A stretch of 64,000 bases of DNA from an uncultured Carboxylicivirga sp. (GCA_947503525.1 CANNEA010000003.1:744001-808000), one strand, 5' to 3'; numbered from the stretch's first letter, positions 26,109 to 35,483 are shown. The notes: generated from the letters alone by a model not told the origin. Program-made: numbers and translations.

Positions 26109-28400
26109 ATGAAAAAAAGATATATAAATTATACCAAATCAGTTTTACTTCTGTCATTGACAGGAGTAATAACAATAAGCTTGCTATTCACTTCGTGTGA
26201 AAAAGATGAAAATACACAAAGTACTGCAACTGAGTTGTTGAGTTATGGTCCGATGCCTGTTATGAGAGGTGCAGAATTGCGTTTTATTGGTAATAATCTT
26301 CAACAGGTTACTGCAGTGGTTTTACCAAATAGTTTGGAAATAGCCAAATCTGAATTTACAGAGCATAGTAATTCAAGCATCAAGCTAACTGTTCCTCAGG
26401 AGGCTGAACCAGGTCAGGTAAAGCTTGTTTCTCCAGATGGTGAGATTATTGCTAAAACACCGATTGGATATGCGGAGCCGATAACATTTGACAGTTTTGC
26501 ACCTGCATCTGCTAAACCTGGTAGTGAAATCACTATAACTGGAGACTACTTAAACAATGTATATGAAGTAATTTTATCGAACAGAGTAGTTGTAATGGCT
26601 AAGGATTTTGTTAGTCATGAACGAAAGGAAATTAAACTGCTTGTACCAGTTGAAGCCCAAACAGGTAAAATCGCAGTATCAGATGGAGCTGAAGATCCGA
26701 ATATTATTTATTCCAAGTTAGATCTAACGGTTTCTTTGCCGGTTATTGAGAGCATTTCACCAAATCCGCTAAAAGCTGGAGGAAATCTGGTAATTAAAGG
26801 AACTGATCTTGATTTAGCTACCAGTATGGTCTTTGGGGGCGATAAAATTGTAACTAAGTTCGAAGAGCAAAGTGAAACGGAAATTACAGTTGTTGTGCCA
26901 GTAGATTCTCAGGATGGTAAAGTTACTTTAATGGTAGCTTCTGGTGTAGAAATTGAAGTTGGCGACATTACCCTTGTTGAACCAACAGCAGTCATTGAAG
27001 ATATGAAAGATTCCTATGGTGTGGATGAGACGGTTGTTATCGATGGTACAGATCTGGATTTGGTAACCACAGCAACATTTACCGGAGCAGAGGATACACC
27101 AGTAACGCTAACTGATGGTAAGATAAATCTAAAAGTAACAGCCGCAGCTCAGAGCGGATCAATAACATTGACCACTGCCAATGGCACAACAGTGACTGTT
27201 GATGGTTTTGCGACAACCAAGCCCGTAGCAACATTGCCATCTGATGCTACTCCACTGGATGAGCTCAACATTGTGTCGACCTTAGGTAGCCGTGTGAAAA
27301 CAGTAATGTTTGGTGAGCTTGATGCTGAAGCCACCGCTACCAGCGACGGTTTCAAAGTAATAGTACCACTAGAGGCAGAAACAGGCAGTGTAAGCCTGGT
27401 GATGGATAATGGAGAAACAGTTGATGCAGGAAGTATGACCATCAATTCTTATACATTCTGTGCTGTTTCAGAATTCGTGTCGGAAACAACAACAGTTGGT
27501 GATTTATTGGAATGCTCTGTTGTTAACGGAGAAAATCTTACCAACGTATTCATTAATGATGCAAATACAGAGTATTTACTAGTAGGAACAGTACTCTATG
27601 TTGCAGTTGGTGTTAATGTAGGAGATAATAAATTGACCCTGGTGTCTGGTACAACAAATGTTGACTATACCATTAAAGTTGAAGCATCTGGAATAGTTGA
27701 AACTGTTTTATATAACACCCCAACGGAATTGGCCAATTGGAGTGCAAATCATGAGCTGAATATCGACTTTTCTGGTGCTCCTGCAGGTTCTCAAGTGCGA
27801 ATTAGATACACCAAGACCAACGACTCTCCACAAATGAAAGTATTTGACGGTCACTGGGGTAATGTATTTAATGGCTCAGCAGATGAAAATCCTGAAAATG
27901 CAGCTCTTTTAGCGGCTTCCGATTACATCGATCTGCCTATATCCTTGTTCCCTTATAGCGATTGGGGTTACTCAATTATTCTTCAAGGTGATGGCATGAT
28001 TGTATCTTCCATCTCTTGGGTTTACGACTACTCACCCCCAGTAGCCATTTGGGAAGGTTCAGCCGATGTTTCTGGCTGGAGCACCTCTTTCACAGCTTTG
28101 ACCTGGGGTGGATACGATTTCAGCGGATTGATGGTTGGACAAACCATGTATGTATACTACACCTCACAAGGTGATGGTGATATGCGTCTTGGTAACGGAA
28201 ACTGGGCTGCTTTACCTTCTACAATACCGATTGCTATAGAATCGGGTGATGATTCTGGTGACGGAAACATAAAGATAACTGCCGGCACATATAGCGTATC
28301 GTTTGTATTGACCGCTGAAGATATCGCATCTATTCAGGATAATGGAGGTTTTGGAGCTTATGGTGGCGACTATACTGTCACAAAAGTGGCACTCAAATAG
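26109..28400 (+). CDS. Multi-TIG surface glycan-binding lipoprotein with paired C-terminal modules
   Basis: A 763-residue lipoprotein with Cys30 followed by EKDE, an acidic surface-export-like tail. Residues about 40-445 contain about five TIG-like repeats, two with near-identical cores (VIKGTDLDLATSMVFGG and VIDGTDLDLVTTATFTG). A linker-like domain (450-530) contains two cysteines. Two related C-terminal modules follow, about 535-655 and 660-763, each with DFSG, a Tyr-rich strand (VRIRYTKT; MYVYYTSQ) and a GHW or GNW turn. No catalytic residues are evident. It probably projects one or two binding modules away from the membrane. Family-level function is supported; ligand is unknown. Confidence 0.8.
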   Translation: MKKRYINYTKSVLLLSLTGVITISLLFTSCEKDENTQSTATELLSYGPMPVMRGAELRFIGNNLQQVTAVVLPNSLEIAKSEFTEHSNSSIKLTVPQEAEPGQVKLVSPDGEIIAKTPIGYAEPITFDSFAPASAKPGSEITITGDYLNNVYEVILSNRVVVMAKDFVSHERKEIKLLVPVEAQTGKIAVSDGAEDPNIIYSKLDLTVSLPVIESISPNPLKAGGNLVIKGTDLDLATSMVFGGDKIVTKFEEQSETEITVVVPVDSQDGKVTLMVASGVEIEVGDITLVEPTAVIEDMKDSYGVDETVVIDGTDLDLVTTATFTGAEDTPVTLTDGKINLKVTAAAQSGSITLTTANGTTVTVDGFATTKPVATLPSDATPLDELNIVSTLGSRVKTVMFGELDAEATATSDGFKVIVPLEAETGSVSLVMDNGETVDAGSMTINSYTFCAVSEFVSETTTVGDLLECSVVNGENLTNVFINDANTEYLLVGTVLYVAVGVNVGDNKLTLVSGTTNVDYTIKVEASGIVETVLYNTPTELANWSANHELNIDFSGAPAGSQVRIRYTKTNDSPQMKVFDGHWGNVFNGSADENPENAALLAASDYIDLPISLFPYSDWGYSIILQGDGMIVSSISWVYDYSPPVAIWEGSADVSGWSTSFTALTWGGYDFSGLMVGQTMYVYYTSQGDGDMRLGNGNWAALPSTIPIAIESGDDSGDGNIKITAGTYSVSFVLTAEDIASIQDNGGFGAYGGDYTVTKVALK

Positions 28401-28451
28401 GTTGATAGGTTTTTCCAACTATTGATTTAATGATAACAATTTAAATATGGT

Positions 28452-28479
28452 GCGAGGTTGTTTAAATAAACAACCTCGC
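28452..28479. terminator. Perfect 13-bp hairpin between binding-protein and enzyme genes
   Basis: GCGAGGTTGTTTA at 28452-28464 pairs perfectly with TAAACAACCTCGC at 28467-28479, 26 bases before the next gene. No T run follows. It may be a processing or attenuation stem that lowers expression of downstream enzymes relative to susCD, as known for some sus operons, rather than a full terminator. Confidence 0.5.
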
Positions 28480-28504
28480 TCACATTATAAACTACAAGTT
28501 TAGA

Positions 28505-29935
28505 ATGGAAAAGAGGGGAAAGCATATTAGGTATATGAGAGAATCAATTATGATATTAGGTCTATTATTTAGTTTATTGTTAGCTTGTTCATCTGATTCA
28601 AATGAAGAATTACACGAACCACCAATTTTCAAATCCAGTGTTCCTGAGGATGGCTCTATAAATATACCTGTCGAAACCTCAATTGAAGTAGTTTTTGATG
28701 AAGTGATAAGGCTTGCAGACTCTCATGAAATTACCTTAAATGATAATCCTGCTCAGGTAAAAGCCATACAAACCAAACTATTATTTACCCAGGAATTACA
28801 AAAAGAAACTAGCTACACAATAATAATTCCTAAAGGTGCTGTTATAAATACCTTTGGAGTTCCTCTTGAGCATGAACAAAAAGTTTCATTTACGACTGAG
28901 GAAAATATTGAGATAATAATTACGGATAAACTTGTAAGTAAAAATTCGTCTACTCAGGCGGTGAATGTTTATAATTTCTTAAAAGAGAGCTATGGAATCA
29001 AAACACTTTCTTCAACGGTATCGAATGGCGGCTATGATATAAATGAAGCAGAGTGGGTGAAATATCATACCGGCAAATATCCTGCATTTGCCAATATGGA
29101 TTACATTTTACTGAATTGGTCTCCAGATAATTGGATTGACTATAATAAAATGGACTTCATTAAAGATTGGTGGAGTAATAATGGTTTGGTTGGTGCTTCC
29201 TGGCACTGGAATATCCCACCAAATTCATCGATAACGGATATTCGTGAATTTACCTTCAGGTTGGAAAACAGCGATGGGGTTAAAGTGACATTCAAGCCAT
29301 CAAATGTTGCCATCGATGGTACCTGGGAGAATGAGGTAGCTAAAGCCGATTTTGACGAGTTAATAGCTTACATCAAATTACTTCAAGATGAAAACATCCC
29401 CTTAGTATGGCGCCCTTTGCATGAAGCGGCGGGGAATATATATGAATATAATGATGGAAAAGCATGGTTTTGGTGGGGCATGGAAGGTGGAGAAGCATAT
29501 GTGAGCCTTTGGCGATTTATGTTTGATTACTTCGAAGATAAAGGTGTTAATAACCTTATTTGGGTATGGACCACACAAACTAAAGATCATGATTTTTATC
29601 CGGGCGATGACTACGTTGATATCATTGGTAAAGATGTATACAATAATGGTGATGCCACTGATATGGCTGCATTATTTAAATCCATTCAGGAAACCTATCC
29701 TAATAAAATGATTACACTAAGTGAATGTGGTAATGTAGCCAATATATCGAAGCAATGGGAGAAAGGGGCTAAGTGGTCTTGGTTTATGCCATGGAACGAT
29801 CATGAAAGAACAGATGACTTGAATGACGCTGAATTCACAAGTCCGGAACATCAATATGCCAATAAGGACTGGTGGATGGATGCATTTAGTCAGGATAATG
29901 TAATTACGCGTGATGAGATGCCAAGTTTGAAATAG
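28505..29935 (+). CDS. GH26 beta-mannanase-like lipoprotein with N-terminal Big_5 domain
   Basis: A 476-residue lipoprotein; the signal ends LLLAC (Cys28 from ATG 28505; an ATG at 28535 would give a shorter, equally good signal peptide). Residues about 38-135 form an Ig-like Big_5 domain (FKSSVPEDGSINIPVETSIE, IPKGAVINTF). The GH26 domain spans about 140-470: acid/base E307 in WRPLHEAAG, FWWGMEGGEAYV, DIIGKDVYNN, and nucleophile E407 in ITLSECG. It is more divergent than the first GH26 and lacks the usual tryptophan-rich stretch after WRPLHE, so chain-length preference may differ. The next gene starts 6 bases after the stop. Confidence 0.88.
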   Translation: MEKRGKHIRYMRESIMILGLLFSLLLACSSDSNEELHEPPIFKSSVPEDGSINIPVETSIEVVFDEVIRLADSHEITLNDNPAQVKAIQTKLLFTQELQKETSYTIIIPKGAVINTFGVPLEHEQKVSFTTEENIEIIITDKLVSKNSSTQAVNVYNFLKESYGIKTLSSTVSNGGYDINEAEWVKYHTGKYPAFANMDYILLNWSPDNWIDYNKMDFIKDWWSNNGLVGASWHWNIPPNSSITDIREFTFRLENSDGVKVTFKPSNVAIDGTWENEVAKADFDELIAYIKLLQDENIPLVWRPLHEAAGNIYEYNDGKAWFWWGMEGGEAYVSLWRFMFDYFEDKGVNNLIWVWTTQTKDHDFYPGDDYVDIIGKDVYNNGDATDMAALFKSIQETYPNKMITLSECGNVANISKQWEKGAKWSWFMPWNDHERTDDLNDAEFTSPEHQYANKDWWMDAFSQDNVITRDEMPSLK

Positions 29936-29941
29936 GAAGAA

Positions 29942-31150
29942 ATGACAAAGAATAAGATGGAAGTACAAACTGCCATGATTCCGGAACTGGAACAAGAGCT
30001 TAGAAGTATATTTGGCTTTTGGAAAGAAAACGCCATTGACAAAGTTAATGGAGGTTTTGTTGCAGAGTTGGATGGAGAAGGAAATTCAAGTGCAGCTCAA
30101 GAGAAAGGTGTGGTGTTAAATGCACGTATACTTTGGACCTTTTCTGCAGCATTTAATTTCTCCCATGACAGGTCATATTTAGCTATTGCAGATAGAGCTT
30201 TTGAATATCTAAAAACATATTTTTGGGACAAGGCTAACGGGGGATTATTCTGGTCAGTCGACCTAATTGGAAGGCCCAATAACAGAAGAAAACAGGCATA
30301 TGCTCAAGGCTTTGGTATTTATGGTTTCTCTGAATATTATAAGGCGACTAATAACAAAGAAAGTTTGGATTATGCCATTCAACTCTATAATTTGATCGAG
30401 CAGAATTATAGTGATGCACAATATGGTGGATACATTGAAGCTTTAGGGCACAATTGGCAAGTTTTAGAAGATATGCGTTTGAGTGATAAAGATGCCAACG
30501 AGCCAAAGTCGATGAATACGCATTTGCACATAATTGAACCTTACACCAATTTATATCGCGTATGGCCTAATAACACCTTAAAAACAAGGATTCAGGAGCA
30601 AATAGCAATCTTTCGAGATAAAATCATTGATAACAAGACATACCACTTTAATCTATTCTTTGATATGGATTGGACTGTCAAATCCAGTATAATATCATAT
30701 GGTCATGATATAGAAGGGGCTTGGTTGTTAACCGAAGCGGCACAGGTTATTAACGATAAAACACTTCTTGCTGAGATGAAACAGCTTTCTTTAAAAATGG
30801 TTGATGTTACCATGAATGAAGGCTTTGGTAATGATGGGAGCATATTCTACGAAAAAGAAAATGATCTTTTGGATAAGGATAAACATTGGTGGCCACAAGC
30901 TGAAGCCTTAGTGGGATTAATAGATGCTTTTCAAAATTCAACAAATCAAAAATATTTGGAGGCAGCTCATAAGGTTTGGCAATTCATCATTACCAAAATA
31001 AAAGATAATACCAATGGAGAATGGTATTGGAAGGTTGATGAAAACAATAATCCCTGTCTGAATTCACCAAAAGTAGGTTTCTGGAAATGTCCTTATCACA
31101 ACTCAAGAGCAATAATGGAAGTAATTAAAAGAATAAACTCACTATCCTGA
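29942..31150 (+). CDS. Cellobiose/mannobiose 2-epimerase (AGE family)
   Basis: A 402-residue cytosolic alpha6/alpha6-barrel protein with no signal peptide. Family residues: NGGFVAELDGEG near the start, MNTHLHIIEPYTNLYR, SYGHDIEGAWLLTEA, KHWWPQAEALVGL, and KVGFWKCPYHNSRA near the end. These match bacterial cellobiose 2-epimerases, of which mannobiose 2-epimerases act in mannan loci: they turn Man-Man into Man-Glc for a GH130 phosphorylase. Placement between GH26 and GH5 genes with spacings of 6 and 40 bases favours mannobiose. No GH130 gene is present in this window. Confidence 0.9.
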   Translation: MTKNKMEVQTAMIPELEQELRSIFGFWKENAIDKVNGGFVAELDGEGNSSAAQEKGVVLNARILWTFSAAFNFSHDRSYLAIADRAFEYLKTYFWDKANGGLFWSVDLIGRPNNRRKQAYAQGFGIYGFSEYYKATNNKESLDYAIQLYNLIEQNYSDAQYGGYIEALGHNWQVLEDMRLSDKDANEPKSMNTHLHIIEPYTNLYRVWPNNTLKTRIQEQIAIFRDKIIDNKTYHFNLFFDMDWTVKSSIISYGHDIEGAWLLTEAAQVINDKTLLAEMKQLSLKMVDVTMNEGFGNDGSIFYEKENDLLDKDKHWWPQAEALVGLIDAFQNSTNQKYLEAAHKVWQFIITKIKDNTNGEWYWKVDENNNPCLNSPKVGFWKCPYHNSRAIMEVIKRINSLS

Positions 31151-31190
31151 TTTTCACAATATCGTTCAGGATCAAATTAAAAGATAAGTG

Positions 31191-32177
31191 ATGGCTTCTA
31201 TAAGAAAGATTTTAATAGTAATAGGCTTTTGGATATTAGCAATATATACGGGTCTGGGTCAGGAGAATTATAACGGTTTCACAACAACGGGGGGCTATTT
31301 GTTAGATGCTAATGGTAATCAATTTGTTATGCGTGGGATTAATGTGCCACATGCATGGCATGCCAAACAATCATATATTGCTCTCAACGAAATAGCAAAG
31401 CTAAAGGTTAATTGCGTACGAATTGTTTGGGAAAGTCACATACCCCCTCAAGGCCTGGATAGTATTTTGCAAAAATGTATCGACTTGGATATGATTCCTA
31501 TGATTGAATTGCATGATGCTACAGGAGACACAAGTGCTATAAAATTGTTTAAGTTGGCCCAATACTTTGTCACCGAAGAAATGAAATCCATTATCAAAAA
31601 GTATGAGCGTTTTGTACTAATTAATATCGCCAACGAATGGGGCGACAATACTTTAAAAGCAGATTATTGGCGAGATGCATATGCCGATTGTATCTTATTA
31701 CTAAGGTCACAGGGTATAGAATCAGTTATTGTTATAGATGCTCCTGGTTGGGGACAAAATAGTGGACCTATTCTGACCTACGGTAAGGATCTCATAAAAA
31801 CAGATCCATTGCATAATTTGCTATTTTCAGTTCATATGTATGGTTCCTGGAATAAGGATAGAAAAATTAAGAATGAATTAAAGAAAGCTCATAGCTTATC
31901 TCTTCCTTTGATAGTAGGTGAGTTTGGATATAACTATAATAAGGGTAATAATAATCTGGGATGTAAGGTTAACCATAAGCAAATTTTAAAAACATGTTCT
32001 GAACTAAATATAGGATACCTCGCATGGTCATGGACAGGCAATAATCGAGAAAACAATTGGCTTGATTTGGTGGAATACAGCGATTGGAAAACCCTAACGC
32101 CTTGGGGTGAAGAAATATTTGACTCTACATTCGGGATTAAAGAAACAGCTATAAAAGCGAGCGTTTTTAATTATTAA
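31191..32177 (+). CDS. GH5 family beta-mannanase-like glycoside hydrolase (GH5_8-like)
   Basis: A 328-residue secreted protein. ATG 31191 is chosen over the GTG three bases upstream; a signal peptide follows (IGFWILAIYTGLGQ). GH5 features: GGYLLDANGNQFVMRGINVP at the start, NCVRIVWES, acid/base E149 in NIANEWG, and nucleophile E244 in IVGEFGYN. LAWSWTGN near the end also fits. The pattern resembles GH5 subfamily 8 mannanases, but subfamily assignment by eye is tentative. It lies 40 bases after the epimerase gene and 10 bases before the GH44 gene. It has no lipobox, so it is periplasmic or secreted. Confidence 0.84.
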   Translation: MASIRKILIVIGFWILAIYTGLGQENYNGFTTTGGYLLDANGNQFVMRGINVPHAWHAKQSYIALNEIAKLKVNCVRIVWESHIPPQGLDSILQKCIDLDMIPMIELHDATGDTSAIKLFKLAQYFVTEEMKSIIKKYERFVLINIANEWGDNTLKADYWRDAYADCILLLRSQGIESVIVIDAPGWGQNSGPILTYGKDLIKTDPLHNLLFSVHMYGSWNKDRKIKNELKKAHSLSLPLIVGEFGYNYNKGNNNLGCKVNHKQILKTCSELNIGYLAWSWTGNNRENNWLDLVEYSDWKTLTPWGEEIFDSTFGIKETAIKASVFNY

Positions 32178-32187
32178 GTCATTCGAT

Positions 32188-34086
32188 ATGAGGACAACTT
32201 CACTCTTAATAGTAGTATTAATGTCAACTGTACTTGGCGCACAGGTAAATATTAATATTGACTTTAATCAGAGCGGAAAACCATATTCAAAATACATTTT
32301 TGGTAAGAACAACTCATTGTCTGACAATGAAAACATGCCATTAACTGCCTCGGAATGGACAAGAATTAAAGATGCCGGCATTACCTTGTTTAGAGAAAAT
32401 GGAGGCAATAACAGCACTAAATACAATTGGCAAAGAAAGCTAGGTAGTCATCCGGATTGGTATAATAACGTATTTGAGCATAATTGGGATTATACTACTC
32501 AATCCTTTTTAGACAATTTACCGGAAGATGAAATTCAAATTATGTTTGGATTTCAATTACTTGGTAAAGCAGCCATGAGTAATGCCCATAATTTCGATTC
32601 CTGGAGTTATAACCAGTCGCAGTGGTGGGATGGTGTACATCAAAATCTGGCAGGTGGCGGTCAGGTTAATACTTCGGGTGGCGGACAAGCCTTAATCAAT
32701 GGCAATCCTGACCTTTATCTTGAAGATTGGCCTGCCGAATCAACCACAGGTATTCTCGATCATTGGTTTGGAGAAGGAGGATTGGGATTTGATATTAACA
32801 AGTGTCGTTTTTGGTGTATGGATAATGAGCCAGGTATTTGGAATGGTACTCATGATGATGTAGTCGAAGATGACCAAACGATGGAAGAGTATATACAGAA
32901 GTACTTTGCAGTAGCCAAGGAAGCGCGTTCCAAATATCCCGATATAAAATTAGTGGGTCCAATACTGGCCAATGAGTGGCAATGGTATAGCTGGCATAAT
33001 AATTCAATCAATTATAAGGGCAATAATTACAATGCCATGGAATACTTTATCAAGCGCATTGCTGAAGAAGAGGAGCAAAGTGGAGTGCGTTTGCTCGATG
33101 TGTTTTCCATACATTTTTATCCCTCTAGTAACAATGTAGAAGAAGTAGTGCAATATCACCGGGTTTTCTTTTACGTAAATTATGAGTACCCTGAAGCCAA
33201 TGGTGTAAAGAAAGTAAATGGAGGATGGGATAATTCCATTAATAAAGAATTTGTATTTAAACGGGTTCAAAATTGGTTATCTCAATACCTGGGTAACAAT
33301 CATCAGGTTGAGTTAGCCGTTACTGAAACAGGTGTTAATATTAACGATCCGGATGGTGTTGCTGTTTGGTACGCATCCACCCTTGGTGAATTTATGAAAA
33401 ATAATGTACTTATTTACACCCCATGGTCATGGCAGGAGTCAATGTGGGAAGTCTTACATCTGTTTTCAAATTCTTCCGAACCCACATATTACCACTCTAA
33501 TTCATCAAATGAGGAGATTATATCCTGTTATGCCACAGTTAATGAAGTTACTAATAAGGCCACCTGCTTTATTGTAAATAGAGATATTAGCAACACACAA
33601 AGTGTAAATATCAATTTAGGAGGAGCGAGAATTGTAAACCAAAACATTAAGGCTCAGGAATTAAATAATCTAAAAATTAGTCAGACTTTTTTTTCATCTA
33701 AGAACAACGCCTTGTCGGATAAAGAGATTATTGAAGTCGAAAATACCATTGAAGTTTCGATGAATCCCTTGTCTGTAGTAGCTGTTAATTTTGAGTTCGC
33801 TAAAGACAATAATGTTCATGAAAATGAATTTAGCGATGTTAAAATTTTTCCTAATCCAGTTGGTAAAATCAGAAAAGTAAACATTACATCTGAGACGAGC
33901 CCAATAGAAGAAGTAGCCGTTTACGATCTTACTGGAAATATGTTAACTGACCTGCTATCTCAACAATTAGAATTAAACTCTAATGATTACCAGTTAAACT
34001 TAGGTGCATTACATTCTGGAATATACTTTTTAAGATTAAAGAGAGATGGTATGTATTATGCGCAAAAACTAATTGTAAAAGATTAA
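32188..34086 (+). CDS. GH44-like endo-glucanase/mannanase with T9SS sorting domain
   Basis: A 632-residue protein with a signal peptide (ending STVLGAQ). GH44-like motifs: KDAGITLFRENGGNNSTKYNW near residue 70, CRFWCMDNEPGIWNG with the likely acid/base Glu, DVFSIHFYP, and ELAVTETGV with the likely nucleophile. GH44 enzymes cut beta-1,4-glucan, xyloglucan and glucomannan. The last 80 residues form a type A T9SS sorting domain: VKIFPNPVGK, VAVYDLTGNML, SGIYFLRLKR, YAQKLIVKD. It is the only protein of the locus with this tail, so it should be secreted or surface-attached through type IX secretion rather than as a lipoprotein. Confidence 0.84.
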   Translation: MRTTSLLIVVLMSTVLGAQVNINIDFNQSGKPYSKYIFGKNNSLSDNENMPLTASEWTRIKDAGITLFRENGGNNSTKYNWQRKLGSHPDWYNNVFEHNWDYTTQSFLDNLPEDEIQIMFGFQLLGKAAMSNAHNFDSWSYNQSQWWDGVHQNLAGGGQVNTSGGGQALINGNPDLYLEDWPAESTTGILDHWFGEGGLGFDINKCRFWCMDNEPGIWNGTHDDVVEDDQTMEEYIQKYFAVAKEARSKYPDIKLVGPILANEWQWYSWHNNSINYKGNNYNAMEYFIKRIAEEEEQSGVRLLDVFSIHFYPSSNNVEEVVQYHRVFFYVNYEYPEANGVKKVNGGWDNSINKEFVFKRVQNWLSQYLGNNHQVELAVTETGVNINDPDGVAVWYASTLGEFMKNNVLIYTPWSWQESMWEVLHLFSNSSEPTYYHSNSSNEEIISCYATVNEVTNKATCFIVNRDISNTQSVNINLGGARIVNQNIKAQELNNLKISQTFFSSKNNALSDKEIIEVENTIEVSMNPLSVVAVNFEFAKDNNVHENEFSDVKIFPNPVGKIRKVNITSETSPIEEVAVYDLTGNMLTDLLSQQLELNSNDYQLNLGALHSGIYFLRLKRDGMYYAQKLIVKD

Positions 34087-34106
34087 ACCAACAAAAATAA
34101 AGAGGA

Positions 34107-35483
34107 ATGAAATATATCCAATACATAGTTATAGCCTGTCAATTAATCTGTTTTTCATCATGTGCAAAAAATGAACAAGTCGAAAAACCCGCACCAGTAT
34201 TTAAATCTAGTATCCCGGTTAATAATGCAATTGATGTAATTGTTACCACAGATATTGAAGTAGTATTTGATGAAGTGGTAACATTGGCAACAAACCATGG
34301 AATCACCATCAATAATGCCGCAGCAAATGTGAAAGCATCTTTTACAAAATTGATATTTACAGCTGAATTAGTTGGTAATACTACATACAGTATTCATATT
34401 CCTAAAGGAGCTGTCATTAATACTTTTGATGTGCACTTAGCTGATGAAATACAATTATCGTTTACAACAAAAGAAGTATATGTGCCGGATGGCACAGATA
34501 TGGAATTTGTTGCGAATATGGGAGTGGGCTGGAATTTGGGAAACACCCTGGATACAAAAAATAAAGACAAAACCCAATGGGGTAATCCGGAAGCAACCAA
34601 GGCACTGATTGATGCAGTTAAAGCAAAAGGATTTAAAACACTAAGAGTACCGGTAACCTGGCAATATAATATGGGTAATGAGCCAGATTACGCCATAGAG
34701 CAAAGTTTTTTAGAAAGGGTAGAGGAAGTCGTCAACTATGGTTTAAGTAATGATATGCACGTTATCGTAAATATTCATCATGATGAAGAGTGGTTGATCC
34801 CAACATATGCCGAAGTGGCTCGAACAAAAGATCAATTGGGTAAAGTCTGGACGCAAATAGCCAATCAACTTAAAACATACGATAGCAAACTTATATTTGA
34901 AACCCTCAACGAAACCCGATTAAAAGGTTCAGCCGAAGAGTGGCAAGGTGGAACAGCTGAGGGCCGTGATTGTATCAATCAGTTTAATCAGGTTGCTGTG
35001 GATGCTATCAGGACTTCCGGAGGAAATAATGCAGAACGTTACATAATGGTCTCAACTTATGCGGCGTCCACTGCACAGATTGCGTTGGATGAATTGGAAT
35101 TACCAACATCAGAAAATTTAATTGTTGCGGTACACACTTACTTTCCATATAAATTCGCATTAGCTAAAACGGATTTCAATACGGAATGGGGCACGGCTCA
35201 GGAAAAACTGGAAATGGATGCTGAATTTGATAAATTACTTAACACTTTTATTAACAAAGGTATACCAGTTGTAATGGGAGAGTGGGGTAACCTTAACCAT
35301 AATAACCTTTCTGAAAGAGTTGAGCATGCCGCATATTACGCTAAAGGATGTTTGAGTCGCGGAATCTGTCCAATTTGGTGGGATAACGGAGCTACTGATA
35401 TGTTTGGACTTATTAATCGAAATAATAACCAATGGGTTTATCCTGAAATTGCTGATGTAATAGTAGATGCTAATCAAAAGTAA
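34107..35483 (+). CDS. GH5_4-like endo-beta-glucanase lipoprotein with N-terminal Big_5 domain
   Basis: A 458-residue lipoprotein (FSSC, Cys19). Residues about 30-128 are a Big_5 Ig-like domain very similar to that of the GH26 enzyme upstream, including the identical IPKGAVINTF. The GH5 domain starts at MGVGWNLGNTLDTKN and shows RVPVTWQYNMG, VIVNIHHDEEW, acid/base E269 in FETLNETRL, AVHTYFPY, and nucleophile E392 in VVMGEWGN. These motifs fit subfamily 4, which includes cellulases, lichenases, xyloglucanases and glucomannan-active enzymes. It is the last gene of the operon, 20 bases after the GH44 gene. Confidence 0.87.
   Translation: MKYIQYIVIACQLICFSSCAKNEQVEKPAPVFKSSIPVNNAIDVIVTTDIEVVFDEVVTLATNHGITINNAAANVKASFTKLIFTAELVGNTTYSIHIPKGAVINTFDVHLADEIQLSFTTKEVYVPDGTDMEFVANMGVGWNLGNTLDTKNKDKTQWGNPEATKALIDAVKAKGFKTLRVPVTWQYNMGNEPDYAIEQSFLERVEEVVNYGLSNDMHVIVNIHHDEEWLIPTYAEVARTKDQLGKVWTQIANQLKTYDSKLIFETLNETRLKGSAEEWQGGTAEGRDCINQFNQVAVDAIRTSGGNNAERYIMVSTYAASTAQIALDELELPTSENLIVAVHTYFPYKFALAKTDFNTEWGTAQEKLEMDAEFDKLLNTFINKGIPVVMGEWGNLNHNNLSERVEHAAYYAKGCLSRGICPIWWDNGATDMFGLINRNNNQWVYPEIADVIVDANQK

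Noticed and set aside
28401-28504. CRISPR or longer repeat array around the hairpin
   Set aside because: Only one palindrome exists; there are no repeated units with spacers here or elsewhere in the window.
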